This document shows, one piece after another, positions 35,224 through 45,674 of a stretch of 64,000 nucleotides of DNA. Position 1 is the stretch's first letter, and every line of letters starts with the position of its first letter. The translations under genes were made by a program, and so were the position numbers. This stretch comes from Humulus lupulus (taxonomy: Eukaryota > Streptophyta > Magnoliopsida > Rosales > Cannabaceae). The notes beneath the pieces were generated by a model. That model saw nothing but the letters and a program-made list of their open reading frames with translations. It was not told where the DNA came from and did no database searches. Where the stretch lies: contig NC_084802.1 in assembly GCF_963169125.1 (NCBI RefSeq), positions 109,930,903 to 109,994,902 on the forward strand, given 5' to 3'.

Positions 35224-36310
35224 TGGATACAACCAGGTCCTAAAACTTAGAAGTTAGTTAAATTGACTAACCAGTGTTTTTCCTAAAAAGCACGAGGTGT
35301 CGATAAAACTAACGCGAACTAAGTTGTTAAATCAATGTCCTGGATACAACCAAGTCCTAAAACTTAGAATTTAGTTAAATTGATTAACCAGTGTTTTTCC
35401 TAAAGAACACGAGGTGTCGATAAAACTAACGCGAACTAAGTTTTTAAATAAATGTCCTGGATACAACCAGGTCCTAAATCTTAGAAGTTAGTTAAATTGA
35501 TTAGCCAGTGTTTTTCCTAAAGAACACGAGGTGTCGATAAAACTAACGCAAACTAAGTTTTTAAATAAATGTCCTGGATACAACTAGGTACTAACACTTA
35601 GAAGTTAGTTAAATTGACTAACCAGTGTTTTTCCTAAAGAGCACGAGGTGTCGATAAAACTAACGCAAACTAAGTTGTTAAATCAATGTCCTGTATACAA
35701 CCAGGTCCTAAAACTTAGAAGTTAGTTAAATTGATTAACCAGTGTTTTTCCTAAAGAACACGAGGTGTCGATAAAACTAACGCGAACTAAGTTTTTAAAT
35801 AAATGTCCTGGATACAACCAGGTCCTAAAGCTTAGAAGTTAGTTAAATTGATTAACCAGTGTTTTTCCTAAAGAACACGAGGTGTCGATAAAACTAACGC
35901 GAACTAAGTTTTTAAATAAATGTCCTGGATACAACCAGGTCCTAAAGCTTAGAAGTTAGTTAAATTGACTAACCAGTGTTTTTCCTAAAGAACACGAGGT
36001 GTCGATAAAACTAACGCGAACTAAGTTTTTAAATAAATGTTCTGGATATAACCAGGTCCCGAAACTTAGAAGTTAGTTAAATTGATTCAGTGTTTTTCCT
36101 AAAGAACACGAGGTGTCGATAAAACTAACACAAACTAAGTTTTTAAATAAATGTCCTGGATATAACCAGGTCCCGAAACTTAGAAGTTAGTTAAATTTAT
36201 TCAGTGTTTTTCCTAAAGAACACGAGGTGTCAATAAAACTAACGCGAACTAAGTTTTTAACAAATTAATGTCCTGGACATAACCAGGTCCTAAAACTTAG
36301 AAGTTGGTTA
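35224..36310. repeat. 117-bp tandem array, about nine copies
   Basis: Units start at about 35,224, 35,341, 35,458, 35,575, 35,692, 35,809, 35,926, 36,043 and then 36,155 and 36,272, after a few bases are lost. Each unit reads through GGATACAACCAGGTCCTAAA, TTAGTTAAATTGA, CCAGTGTTTTTCCTAAAGA, ACACGAGGTGTCGATAAAAC and AACTAAGTTTTTAAATAAA. It lies between the ends of D's pol and its antisense gene. Arrays in 3' untranslated regions are known for Tat-lineage elements and can seed satellite DNA. Confidence 0.95.
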
Positions 36311-36493
36311 AAATTGACAGGCAATGCTTTGTAGTTTCGAAGAAAAATTCAATAAACTAACGCGAACTAGGTTTTTATCAATCACATCATATTAAAAAGA
36401 AAAATAAATGATGAAATTCAAGGTAACTGAAATCAATTGTCTCGAGGAGGAAAAACCACGTGGTAAGTTATTACAAGTAAATAAAAGAAAAAT

Positions 36494-39089
36494 TCAAAAA
36501 GTGCTAAGCCCCCCAGGTCGCTCCGACGAGGTCACCCCCTCGGTCTCTTGCTCGCTAGAAGCGGAAGTCTCCCCAGTCTCAGAAGGCGGCTCCTGTTGAA
36601 GACGGGCTTTGAACTTCTCAAGGAATGGCTCCCACACCTCGGTCGCCAAAAAGGAGAAGTGGCCATCCTGGTTGAAGGCCCAGTAATGGTAGAGCATGGC
36701 CTCCATGGAGGAGCTGGAAGATGCCCTCTCTGCCACGATGGCGGCCTCGGCCTCCAACTGCTTAGCCTTGGCCTCCTCGAGCTCGGTCTTCGCAACGGCC
36801 AAGGTGACCTGTGCGGATTTTTCACTCTCTTTGGCAGCCGTCAAGGCAACCTTGGCACTTTGCTCTTGTTGTTGGGCAGATGCGAGAGCGGCCTGAGCAG
36901 TATGGAACTCGCCCCTAATCTCGTCAATCCTGGGCCTAGACCGAGCTATGCTGCGGTGTAGAGCCAAAGCCGCCTGCAAAGACATAGATGGTAAGGCACG
37001 TCCTGGGAAGAAAGCAAAGAAATTTTACTAAGTAAACTTACCGTGAGGGTCATACCAAGCGAAGACTCCATGACATTCTCGGGGATCCTCCTCTCGATCT
37101 TCCTCAAGTCCCTCGGGGTGGCATTGTAATAATGCTCCACCGTATAGCTCGCGGTCTCATAGATCGTCCCTCGAAAAGCCTCGGGGATTTTCTCTAGGGC
37201 CTGGGTGTTAACCGGAATGCGCACAGTGGGAGTGGGAACTGGCGGGGTTCCAGCCGGTGCCTCCTGTTCCTGAGTAGGTGAGGGAATGTTCTCTATGGCT
37301 GCAGGGACCTGACCCCTCCCCTTGGCGGGAGACTTGGAGGTGGTCCCGGAAGGATGAGTCTTCTTGGTCAGTCGGGGTTTCTTGACCAGTGGCCCGGACG
37401 ATCCGGAGGGAGGATTCCCCCCCTGGAAGATGGATTGTAGGACGTTGTCTCTGGGCTGTGCCATCTCGTTGCCTGAAACAAAAAGAAGGGAATGTTAGTA
37501 TACATGTAAGGATACTTTATTACAAGAAAAATCTAAAGGTGTATTGAAAATGTCCTACCCTCCGAGCTAGAGGAGGAATCTATTGCCATGACCTCTGGCC
37601 TCGGAGCTTCTATGGGGGAGTCTAAGTTTATTACTTCATAGATGAGAGGGGGCTCTGGGTCCAGATCCGCCTCAGGACTGGACTACTCGACATATTGCCT
37701 AAGCCCTGGAGCGACTACACCCTCTAGAAGGGAGGGCTACGACCTAAAGTTGGTCCCGTACTCCTCAAAGAAGGCCGACCTAAAGGACAGGGTGTTGTCT
37801 ACTACTATGATGCCCCTAGGACGGCCCATATCGTGGTGCAACACTAGTTGATCTACACACTAGAGTAGGGTTATGTTAAGGTCTGGGTCATCTCAATGAC
37901 GATGTACGAGCTGGCTTGGGTTAAACCTAGCAAGCCTTAGGTCTGTGGCAGCCTTGTCTAAGTCCCTAAACAGGTATGGGTTACCTTAGCCAGAGGGGCC
38001 AGCTGCTACCCCCAACTGAATCCGACCCACGTCGAGGCCCTGAGCAGCCTCGAGAGCTCGCTTTCATCGCAAGAGCGGCACCTCTTCTTCTTCGTCCAGC
38101 TCGTCGCTCTTCGCAGCATCCCCCTCGAGGATAGGCACCATCTCATGAGCTACTAGGATATCCCGCGACCTCCTCAAGGTCAGAGTCTGGCCCGGAGAAA
38201 TTAACTTACACGCCAGCATCGTCTCATCAGATACGAGCTAGCGGTAGTCTTTTTCACTTGGTGGGAGCCCCGCCAAGGTATCGTATTGACCCCCAAGGGT
38301 CACTGATTTGGTCGTCCTTGCAAATATGGCTGCACGATGATGTTCAAGTCAATACGCGAGAAAATAAATAAAGCAATATGGTCATTTCGTGAGCTAAGAA
38401 TAGAGAGAACTTTCGAGGATGGTTGAAGTAGTGGTATTCGCAGTTGGGAAACCCCATCGACATGAAGAACTGGTCCTTGTAGTCGTTGGGGTGGCTAGGC
38501 AGCTCAATGACTGCAAGAGAGTTGAGAAAACGGGTCAAATAGTAGAACTCGTCGCCTAGCCCCTGTTGATCCGGGATGACTTTGAGGCAGAAGAAGAAAA
38601 GGATGTCCGCTGGTGTAGGGACCTCCCACTCATGCCTCAAGAAGAGGTACCTCAGCCCCGCTAGCAGACGGTAGGATTTAGGGGCAGTTGGAAGGGAGCC
38701 AGCTTCACGTAATTCAGGAAATCAGCGAAGTACTGGTCCAGAGGTAGGAAGGCCCCGACCTTGAGGTGTTCATCGCTCCAAGCCGTGAACTCCACGTCTA
38801 GAGGCATGCATCTCCTCTCGCCCTCAAGGGGAGGTCGGGCAACAAGAGCGCCTATCCCAATTTCGATGTTATGGGATAGCAGGATCTTGTTAACCCTCCC
38901 TTGGGTCGTAATCTTCAAGACTATCCTCTCTGCCTCGAAGAAAGCGTCAGGTCCCACCTCGACCTCTTTCTCCACCGTGGGACCGAAGTGGGGGATGGGA
39001 GAATCTGCCGCAATCCCTTTCCCCTTGCTGGCCTGCTGGGATGACGAACCAGCCGTGCTCTTCTTGGGTATGTTCTTCCTGGGTCCCAT
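36494..39089 (-). pseudogene. Element D extra ORF, spliced PF04195-like protein with coiled coil
   Basis: Antisense gene converging on pol. Exon 1 starts MGPRKNIPKKSTAGSSSQ at 39,089 and has PIPHFGPTVEKEVEVGPDAF, then AWSDEHLKVGAFLPLDQYFA, resembling PF04195. A one-base loss near 38,672 shifts the frame, which continues as YLFLRHEWEVPTPADILFFF and ELPSHPNDYKDQFFMSMGF. An intron follows near 38,400. Later coding has acidic and Ser-rich parts, an intron at about 37,557-37,473, then a basic Pro-rich exon (from MAQPRDNVLQSIFQGG). A 67-bp intron lies at 37,040-36,974 (GTAAG to TTTGCAG). The last exon is a long Ala/Glu/Lys coiled coil ending in FSFLATEVWEPFLEKFKARL and a stop at 36,494. Additional stops lie near 37,700-38,250. 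Function unknown. Confidence 0.78.
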
Positions 39090-40090
39090 CTGGTCGCCTA
39101 ACGAACAAGAATGAAGAAAAGTTTAAATAGGCAACCTAAAAATAGAAAAGGGAATATAGCGCAAGAAGTGATTTTTGTACACGGGCTGAGGTAATCTCAG
39201 CCCGCGGTGTGTGAAGTCACGCGTTGCCACAGTCACACGCCCACGTTTCCAATGGATCCCCGATTGCTCGAGATCTGTGTGTCAGGAGGGTCAAGATAAT
39301 GCTTGCCTTAGAGGGAAAGTTTTTAAAAAAGAAAAACCGCCTAGGAAGCGTGACCCCTAAGCTACCCGGTTTCACACCCTAGAAACCTTTCACCTTCCCT
39401 TTTCCAAACAGGCATTCCCTAAAGCTACCCAGAAAAATTACCCATAATTTATCTTGTCCTAAACATCACATTCCTAGACATGTTTTCGTATAGTCGATAT
39501 GCCTAGGATAAAAACCTATGCACCAAAAACCAGCCAAAAACAACCTACAATGTGCGACTAAGAAAGAGGCTTACCTAACAGAGAAACGGAAAGATCCAAA
39601 CATGCAACAGGCAGAGGACTTACAATGTATTTTCTGTGTGAAATTCACAAAAAGCGTAGGAATCGGAGTCCTAGTGGAGTCTTTAAAGCTGGACTTGTGA
39701 AGAAACTCTTGTGGCGAGAACGTAGGGATCTCTGAGATGATAACCGGAAGAAGAAAAACTTCTGAGACTAAAAAGGAGAGAAAATGAGAAAAAAATAATT
39801 TCAAATGAAGGGTGGCTGATACGAAAGATGGCCAACCTTATATATACGTAAGAGGCATAAAGAAACGAGGATCGTTCGATCAAATTAATGCGAGATACGA
39901 AGGTCATAACTCGAGAGGCAAAACGTCTGCCAAAAGCAGGCTAGGCCATTTAATGCAATTCTCGGAAACCAAATAGTCGCCAACTGCGGTACTCCACGTG
40001 TCTGATACCCACGCAGTGGGCGGGATATGGAGAGTCGAAAGGGAAACTTAAAAGCCCCTGCTGTGAAGGTTACAGATGACGTCATGGGCC
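39090..40090 (-). promoter_or_regulatory. Promoter and leader of element D extra ORF
   Basis: On the minus strand a TATA box, TATATATAA, lies at 39,846-39,838, about 750 bp before the start codon. CACGTG lies at 40,000-39,995, about 150 bp further upstream. Element B keeps the same pair at the same spacing. The long leader may contain an intron. The sequence ends at a Copia LTR at 40,091, where B has its polypurine tract and LTR. Confidence 0.55.
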
Positions 40091-42405
40091 ATTAGTCAGT
40101 GCACCGAATTTACACTAACTTTCCAATCTACGATATGATCTACTCACACATTACAGTGTTATGTTATTTCCAGAACATTAGGAAAGTAGATAAGATCGGA
40201 TGTATATGTTACATCGGACAGGACCGATATTGACAGTTGATAAGATAAATAAACATATCGTTATTATCTGTTCTAGTCATATCATATAGTTGACCATAGG
40301 TCAATTCAATCTCAATTGTGAGTGGTTAGTATTCTAACTGATTGTATTATTTGAGTTCTTTGACTTGTTCGCTACCAGCTTACCCTACAGACTAGCCCAT
40401 ACTTACATCTTGGAAACTCGGTAGTATAATTGAGTGGGAGTGTTAATCATAGATATGAACATCTATAGCTTCTGATGAAGAAGTGAAATGATGGTTTCCT
40501 TTTAGTTTGGTTCAAGGTGTTAAATGATAGAGATCTCATTTCAGTAATTAAATTAGTTTACTGAAATATCGTTTACAAGGAATTAAGTGTTTTAAGGATA
40601 AAATACAATGAGGGGTAAAATGGTATTTTAGTCCTATCTCATTATAGACCGTCTATAGAGGATTGAGTGACAATTATGGTTGTAACAATGGATAATTAAT
40701 AGCGTATCTATATTTGTTATAGAGCGTTCTATGAATTCAAGAGTGCAATTCCGAGTCTATAGTGGAGTCACGAGGAATTAATAAGTTAGTAAATTTATTT
40801 GTTAGATTTATGATAACTTATTGGAGCTTGATTTCATAGGCCCATGGTCCCCATTGTACCTTTGGTAAAATTATCTAGATAGTCTCAATTAATTGATTTA
40901 ATCATCAATTAGAATTATCAAAGTTGACCAGCTCAATTTTGGATAGTTTCACAGAGTTGTGTAATTTTGAGAAGAAAAGAGAAATTATGGCAGATTTATT
41001 AATTAAGATAAATTGGTATCTAAATTAATAAATAAGTTTAAATCAAGGTTCAAATTATAAATAATTAATTTGATAAAGGATTTAAATAATTATTTAATTA
41101 ATTAAATCAATAAAAAATAATACATGCCTTGATTTTAAGTCCAATAGGCTTATAATCAAATGGAAAATTTCACGGGCCTATAGCCCATGATAATTTCAAC
41201 CTAGGGCTTTAAAATGGCTATTATTTTATTGATTTTTTAATTAAATTAAATGACCTAATTGAATCTATAAAAGGAATGCTTAGAGAGAAGTCATTAATTA
41301 AGATTTCTGAGACGACATATAAGTTCAATCACTGGTTTTCTGATAGTTTTCGATTCTCTCTAAACACAAGTCATTTTCTAAGCCTCTTTGATTATTTTCT
41401 CTTCTTTTTCTTTGTATCTATCTCATGTGTTGAGAATTTCCCACACTAGTCTAGGTGATTCTAAGGATACATTGGAAGATTATGAAGAAAATAGAAGATC
41501 AATTCAGTTTCTTGATAATACTCTGCGACAGAGAGGATACAAGAGTTAGAGAAACTGAAGGAGTGACTATTTCATTCTGCTGCGTATACTGTAAGTATTC
41601 TATTCTTTGTTTCTCTTTGAATTCAATTTTAGAAACATGTTTTAGGCTATCTCGTATTAATTTGTTTAATATTAGATATACATGAAAATAAATAAAGATC
41701 CTGTATAAGATTCCCAACAATTGGCCTCAGAGCCGTTGGTAATCTTTATTTTCATGCATGAACATGTTTAAAATTGGATTATTTGATATGTTTGACTAAT
41801 TGGATGGTTTTCATGTTTTTATGAAGCATATTGATTTTATGTGATTTTTAGCAATTTTTAGGTTATTTTGTTGTATTTTCTATGATATTAATTTATATAT
41901 GCTTTATTTTGTGTAAAACATATTAAAAATTAATTAGAAAATTATTTTGGTTTGAAAAATTACACACAAAAAAAATTTCGAAAAGTTTTGCCTGGGTGCC
42001 ATGCGCGTTAGCGCACGCCCACGCGCGCACCCACGCCACCCGCGCGCATGCCACGTGATGAACAGTAACCGGTGAACAGTACCTCGGGTACTATTCATCA
42101 AAACAAATTTAATTAAAAAAAATTAAAATTGTGAAAATACATTATTTATTATCAAAAACCAAAAATATCTTTTTTTTTTGTTTTATCATTTAATTTTTTT
42201 AACTAAGATATTTTTGTTGATTGGGATTTAAATAATTAGATATTTTCTACAAACATTCAAATTCAAATTCAAATTTAAAAATAGACTAACAACTTAATTT
42301 TAAACCTTTTAATATTAGAAACAGGTTTTAGGCTGTCTCGTATTAATATATTTAATATTAGATATACATGAAAATAAATAAAGATCTTGTATAAGTTTCC
42401 CAACA
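40091..42405 (+). mobile_element. Copia element remnant F: partial LTR, primer site, leader, LTR end
   Basis: LTR 40,091-41,719 lacks its first ~244 bp (that part exists in copy E) and ends TTCCCAACA. Directly after it comes TTGGCCTCAGAGCC (from 41,721), close to the usual Copia primer site TGGTATCAGAGCC. An AT-rich leader with a CpG-rich block at 41,993-42,060 follows. At about 42,312-42,405 the last ~94 bp of the LTR recur, ending TTTCCCAACA. No coding region is present, so the internal domain was deleted. The estimated full LTR is about 1.87 kb, a length seen in Angela/BARE-like Copia; that placement is tentative. Confidence 0.8.
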
Positions 42406-42729
42406 ACCTTTACATTCTTGAGCCAGAAAAAGAAACTCAAAGGATCTGTTTATGACCGAGCTTGCCGACGACATCCTCCGCCGTGTGCTCCGTCTTCATC
42501 GTCTCATATTCCCAACGATTCTGATATCTGCACCCTTGCCTGAGCAGACGACACCAGCATGCCCTTGACGAGCTGCTAAATCGCGTCCAACAGTTCAAGA
42601 CTGAGATTCTACCGTCACTGTCGCTGGACCACCACCATTTTTCACGACCAGCAATTCACAGTAAGCTTTCCTGACTTTTGCCTTTACACATCCATATATA
42701 CATGTATATATTTTATGTTGTTTTTCTTA
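42406..42729 (+). other. Unidentified exon-like stretch with intron
   Basis: A GC-richer island unlike its flanks. From the ATG at 42,464 or just upstream, a frame encodes ELADDILRRVLRLHRLIFP. A second frame just after it encodes RRHQHALDELLNRVQQFKTE and ends at IH-S beside a GTAAGC donor (42,660). A pyrimidine-rich TTATTTGCTTAG acceptor follows near 42,737. The two frames could be one exon with a frameshift. It is not recognisable as part of any neighbouring element; a captured host exon or an upstream exon of G's extra ORF are both possible. Confidence 0.35.
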
Positions 42730-42954
42730 TTTGCTTAGGTTTCTAGACCTTGCCTGTGCTTAGAATTAGTGTTAGGGAAAAACAACCTCATCCGGGCTGC
42801 CCTGGACCCCTTCGGGTTCGGGTGATTCCCGGGCAAGCGGTGATGGGCCGGCTTAGGAGTGTAGTCTTTTTGTTTGTTCCCGATTAGGATCTTGCAGATC
42901 CCTAGTGATCCCGGACCTGATCCGGAGGGGACTCTTCCAAGTAGTTCATAGGAG

Positions 42955-45674
42955 AGCCTGGCCAGGAGAGAGGAGAAGGCCCACACCTCTGTGGGTGGAT
43001 TCAGGGCCTGGAGCATAGGCCACATTAGTGAGGGGGCCACGCTCCCGCTCAACGAGTACTTCGTGCAATTCCTGACGTTCGTGGGGATTGCACCTTTCCA
43101 GCTTCTGCCCCAAGCATACCGACTGCTTGCGGGATGGCGCGTCTTCTATATCGCGAAGGAGATCCCAGAGCCGACCCCTGTAGAGATCTTGTACTTCTAC
43201 AAGCTGGAACCACAAGTCAACGTCAAGGACAAGACCCTGGACGGCTTCTACCGGCTTAAACCGCGGGGCAACTATCCTGCTCCCACCAACACCTGGAAGC
43301 ATCCCCCGAATGTCAGACATTACTGGTTCATGAAGTCCGGGTTTCTCATAGAGAAGAACCCCACGCTGATGCTGGACTTCCAGCAAATGGGTAAGTGGTT
43401 TCCCAATCCCTGGCTTTCTCCTCTTTTTTTTTGTCTTGGTTTTTTATTCCTCATTCTCAACTCATTGTCTTGGGCGGCAGGACCCTATGCCCAGACTCCC
43501 CTCACCAAGTTCATCCTGGACCGAAAGAAATTTTACTCCGAGCTAAGCGCGGAGGAATTGGACGTGGGGGGATACGTCACCACTGACAACCTCTGAGTGG
43601 TCAGGATACTCGCAGCCCATCAAACAATCAAGGCCCCAAGCCTCCGGGGGATACAATGCGAGAAAGACCCCGCGCTGAGGGAGGAGCTGGCCTTGGAACA
43701 CATCGGGCCTGTGGAGGCCACGGCATTGGCGGACGCGACCCAACGTAAGAGGGACCAAGCTCAGCAGAGGGAGGCGGCCACTACCGAGGAGCTGGAAGCC
43801 CTCTTTGACAAGGCACAGTCGAACATGGGGACCCCCGGAACTAGCATATCGGGGCAAGGTAACTCACCTCTGATTTTGACTTATGCTCCCCAAGTTAGGG
43901 ACTTCGTTAGGGATAGGCTAGCGCACCGAGGCCCGGTGTTCGAGGCTGAAGGGGAAACGAGACCTTTGTCTCCCATTCCTGTAGATTCTGAAATCCTCAT
44001 GTACTCGTCCGAGTTCCTTTAATACGGGAACTTTCTACACCTAGATGACATGGGGGACCGAGTCTACTCTTTTGCATTAGGAGAATTGAGTCAGGTCCGG
44101 GGCCTAGATAAGGGTTCGTCCCGGATCACTTTTAGTCTTGATCTCTTTGCTCGCTTATTCATTGTACTAACTCTTTTTTGTTTGTGTTTATTTCAGAAGA
44201 CTCTGATATGTCCAACCTCGTGGACAAGATGAAGCAGCTCCTCGAGACCCGGGCCGCCAAGGCGAGGGCCGCGGCTAGGAAGGCTACCAAGAACGCGTCT
44301 AAGCAGACGCCAGGGCCAGAGCTTCAATCCAGGGAGGCGTCCCTGGCAGCGGTTCCGATCACGACTGTTGACCCGACAACCATCCCTGATCTTCCCTCTC
44401 ACCCCCCGGTGATCGATCTGGAGTGGGAACCAGCTGCAAGCCAAAGCTCCGAGAAAAGAGTCGCGGACTCGGGCGCGACGGAGGCAGAACCAAGAACTAA
44501 GAGGGCCAGGATGAGGCGGGCTGGTTCGGCTGGGGAGTCGTTCGGGGAGAGTCGCCTTGCCGCCAAAGAACTCCCGGCAGCACCGACTCCCCCCGTCCAC
44601 CCAGCCTTACCTGAGGAAGGAGAAGTCGTTCTGCGGGACGAGCAGTCCAAACTCATTTCCTGGACCTGGGAGAGTAACTGGGAAAGAAGGGAGGAGGTTT
44701 ACAAGGCCCTGGCGATTCGTCGTCAGGTTGAATTTGTTGACCGCCTAGCAGCCTTCAGTGCCCCTCAGACAATCGTGGATCGGCTGGTCGCCGAGACGGG
44801 TTTCTGCCCCAAACTGGTGCAGGACACGACCCCTTTCGCGGCGAATCTATTGGACCAAGTGGGGAATACTATGTCCAATCTCCAACTGAAGCGATATGCC
44901 ACCATCGCCAATCAGGACATGTTGCTCATTTCCCAAGCTCTCCGCCACCAAGCCACCGTTGTAAGTTTGCTTTGCATCTTCTCTTTGTCCTTTTCCTTGT
45001 TTAGTAAGGACTCGTCTAACTTTGCTTTGTTCCAGGACGCTCTATTGGCCCATCGGAATGCCGACCTGGCGGCCGAGGATGCCATGAAGATGAAGACGCT
45101 CCAGCTGGAGCTGAAGGCAGCCGTGAACCAAAGGGAAGCCGCCAAGGAGGCTCTATTCAGGGAGATAGCCCAGGCCAACGTGGCCCTGGGCAAAATGGTT
45201 GCTTAGGCTGAAGCAGACCGCGCGGAGTCCACCCAAATTAAGTTTCAGCTTGAAGAGGCTCTGTCCCAGAAAGAAACTGAGACTAGTGAGTTGGTGGCTA
45301 ATCTGGAGGCAGAGCTTCTTCGAGTAAAGGCTTCGCAGGAGGCGGCAGTGGCTCAATCAATCCAGGACTAGGAGAGGGTCATCGTTCTGGAGGCTCGGTT
45401 CCATGAACTGGATGGCTTGCTTCAAAAGGAGGTGAAGGCGCACGACGAGACCCGCCGCGAAAAAGAGCAGGCGGATGATTTGCTGGGCGTCACCTTTGAT
45501 GAGGCCATCTATATGGCCTGGGTCCAGGACAAGAATATGAACCTCCTGCTCTATCCTGACCCCGCTGCGAAGAGAGCCAAATTCGAGGCCAAGGAGAAGG
45601 ACGAAACGGAGCCTCTGGATGATGAAGAGGCGGATGGGGCCGTCCCAGGGGCATCTGGACATGGCGAAGCCTAG
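42955..45674 (+). pseudogene. Element G extra ORF, spliced PF04195-like protein with coiled coil
   Basis: Antisense to G pol. Exon 1 covers GGFRAWSIGHISEGATLPLN, then FLTFVGIAPFQLLPQAYRLL and the FYRLKPRG..WKHPPNVRHYWF region, matching PF04195 layout. A 90-bp intron (43,391-43,480, GTAAGT to CGGCAG) joins QQM-G to GPYAQTPLTKF. An internal stop is at 43,594-43,596. A further exon begins after TACTAAC...TTTCAG at 44,196 (EDSDMSNLVDKMKQLLETRA). A 75-bp intron (44,961-45,035) lies between ATV and DALLAHRNADL. The C-terminus is a long coiled coil with stops at 45,204 and 45,369, ending in an acidic tail at 45,674. The N-terminus is missing: an in-frame stop lies at 42,949. Confidence 0.8.

Larger units (their letters stand above)
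30338..40090 (+). mobile_element. Tat-lineage Ty3/Gypsy element D, truncated at both ends
   Basis: It contains the C-terminal half of gag, protease, RT, two RNases H and integrase on the plus strand (30,338-35,059), a 117-bp tandem array (35,224-36,310), and a spliced extra ORF on the minus strand (36,494-39,089) with a promoter region up to 40,090. The left end is lost at LTR2; the right end stops at Copia LTR F just before the expected polypurine tract and 3' LTR. It is the best-preserved Tat element here but has several stops and frameshifts in pol. Confidence 0.88.

Noticed and set aside
35224..36310. Possible CRISPR-like array
   Set aside because: The 117-bp units are directly adjacent without unique spacers, in a plant retrotransposon; it is a tandem repeat.
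36548..36961. 137-codon open frame on the plus strand
   Set aside because: Shadow of the Ala/Glu/Lys-rich coiled coil of D's extra ORF on the minus strand.
44193..44656. Minus-strand open frames of 85-135 codons
   Set aside because: Mirror of the extra-ORF exon of G, which has splice signals and family similarity on the plus strand.
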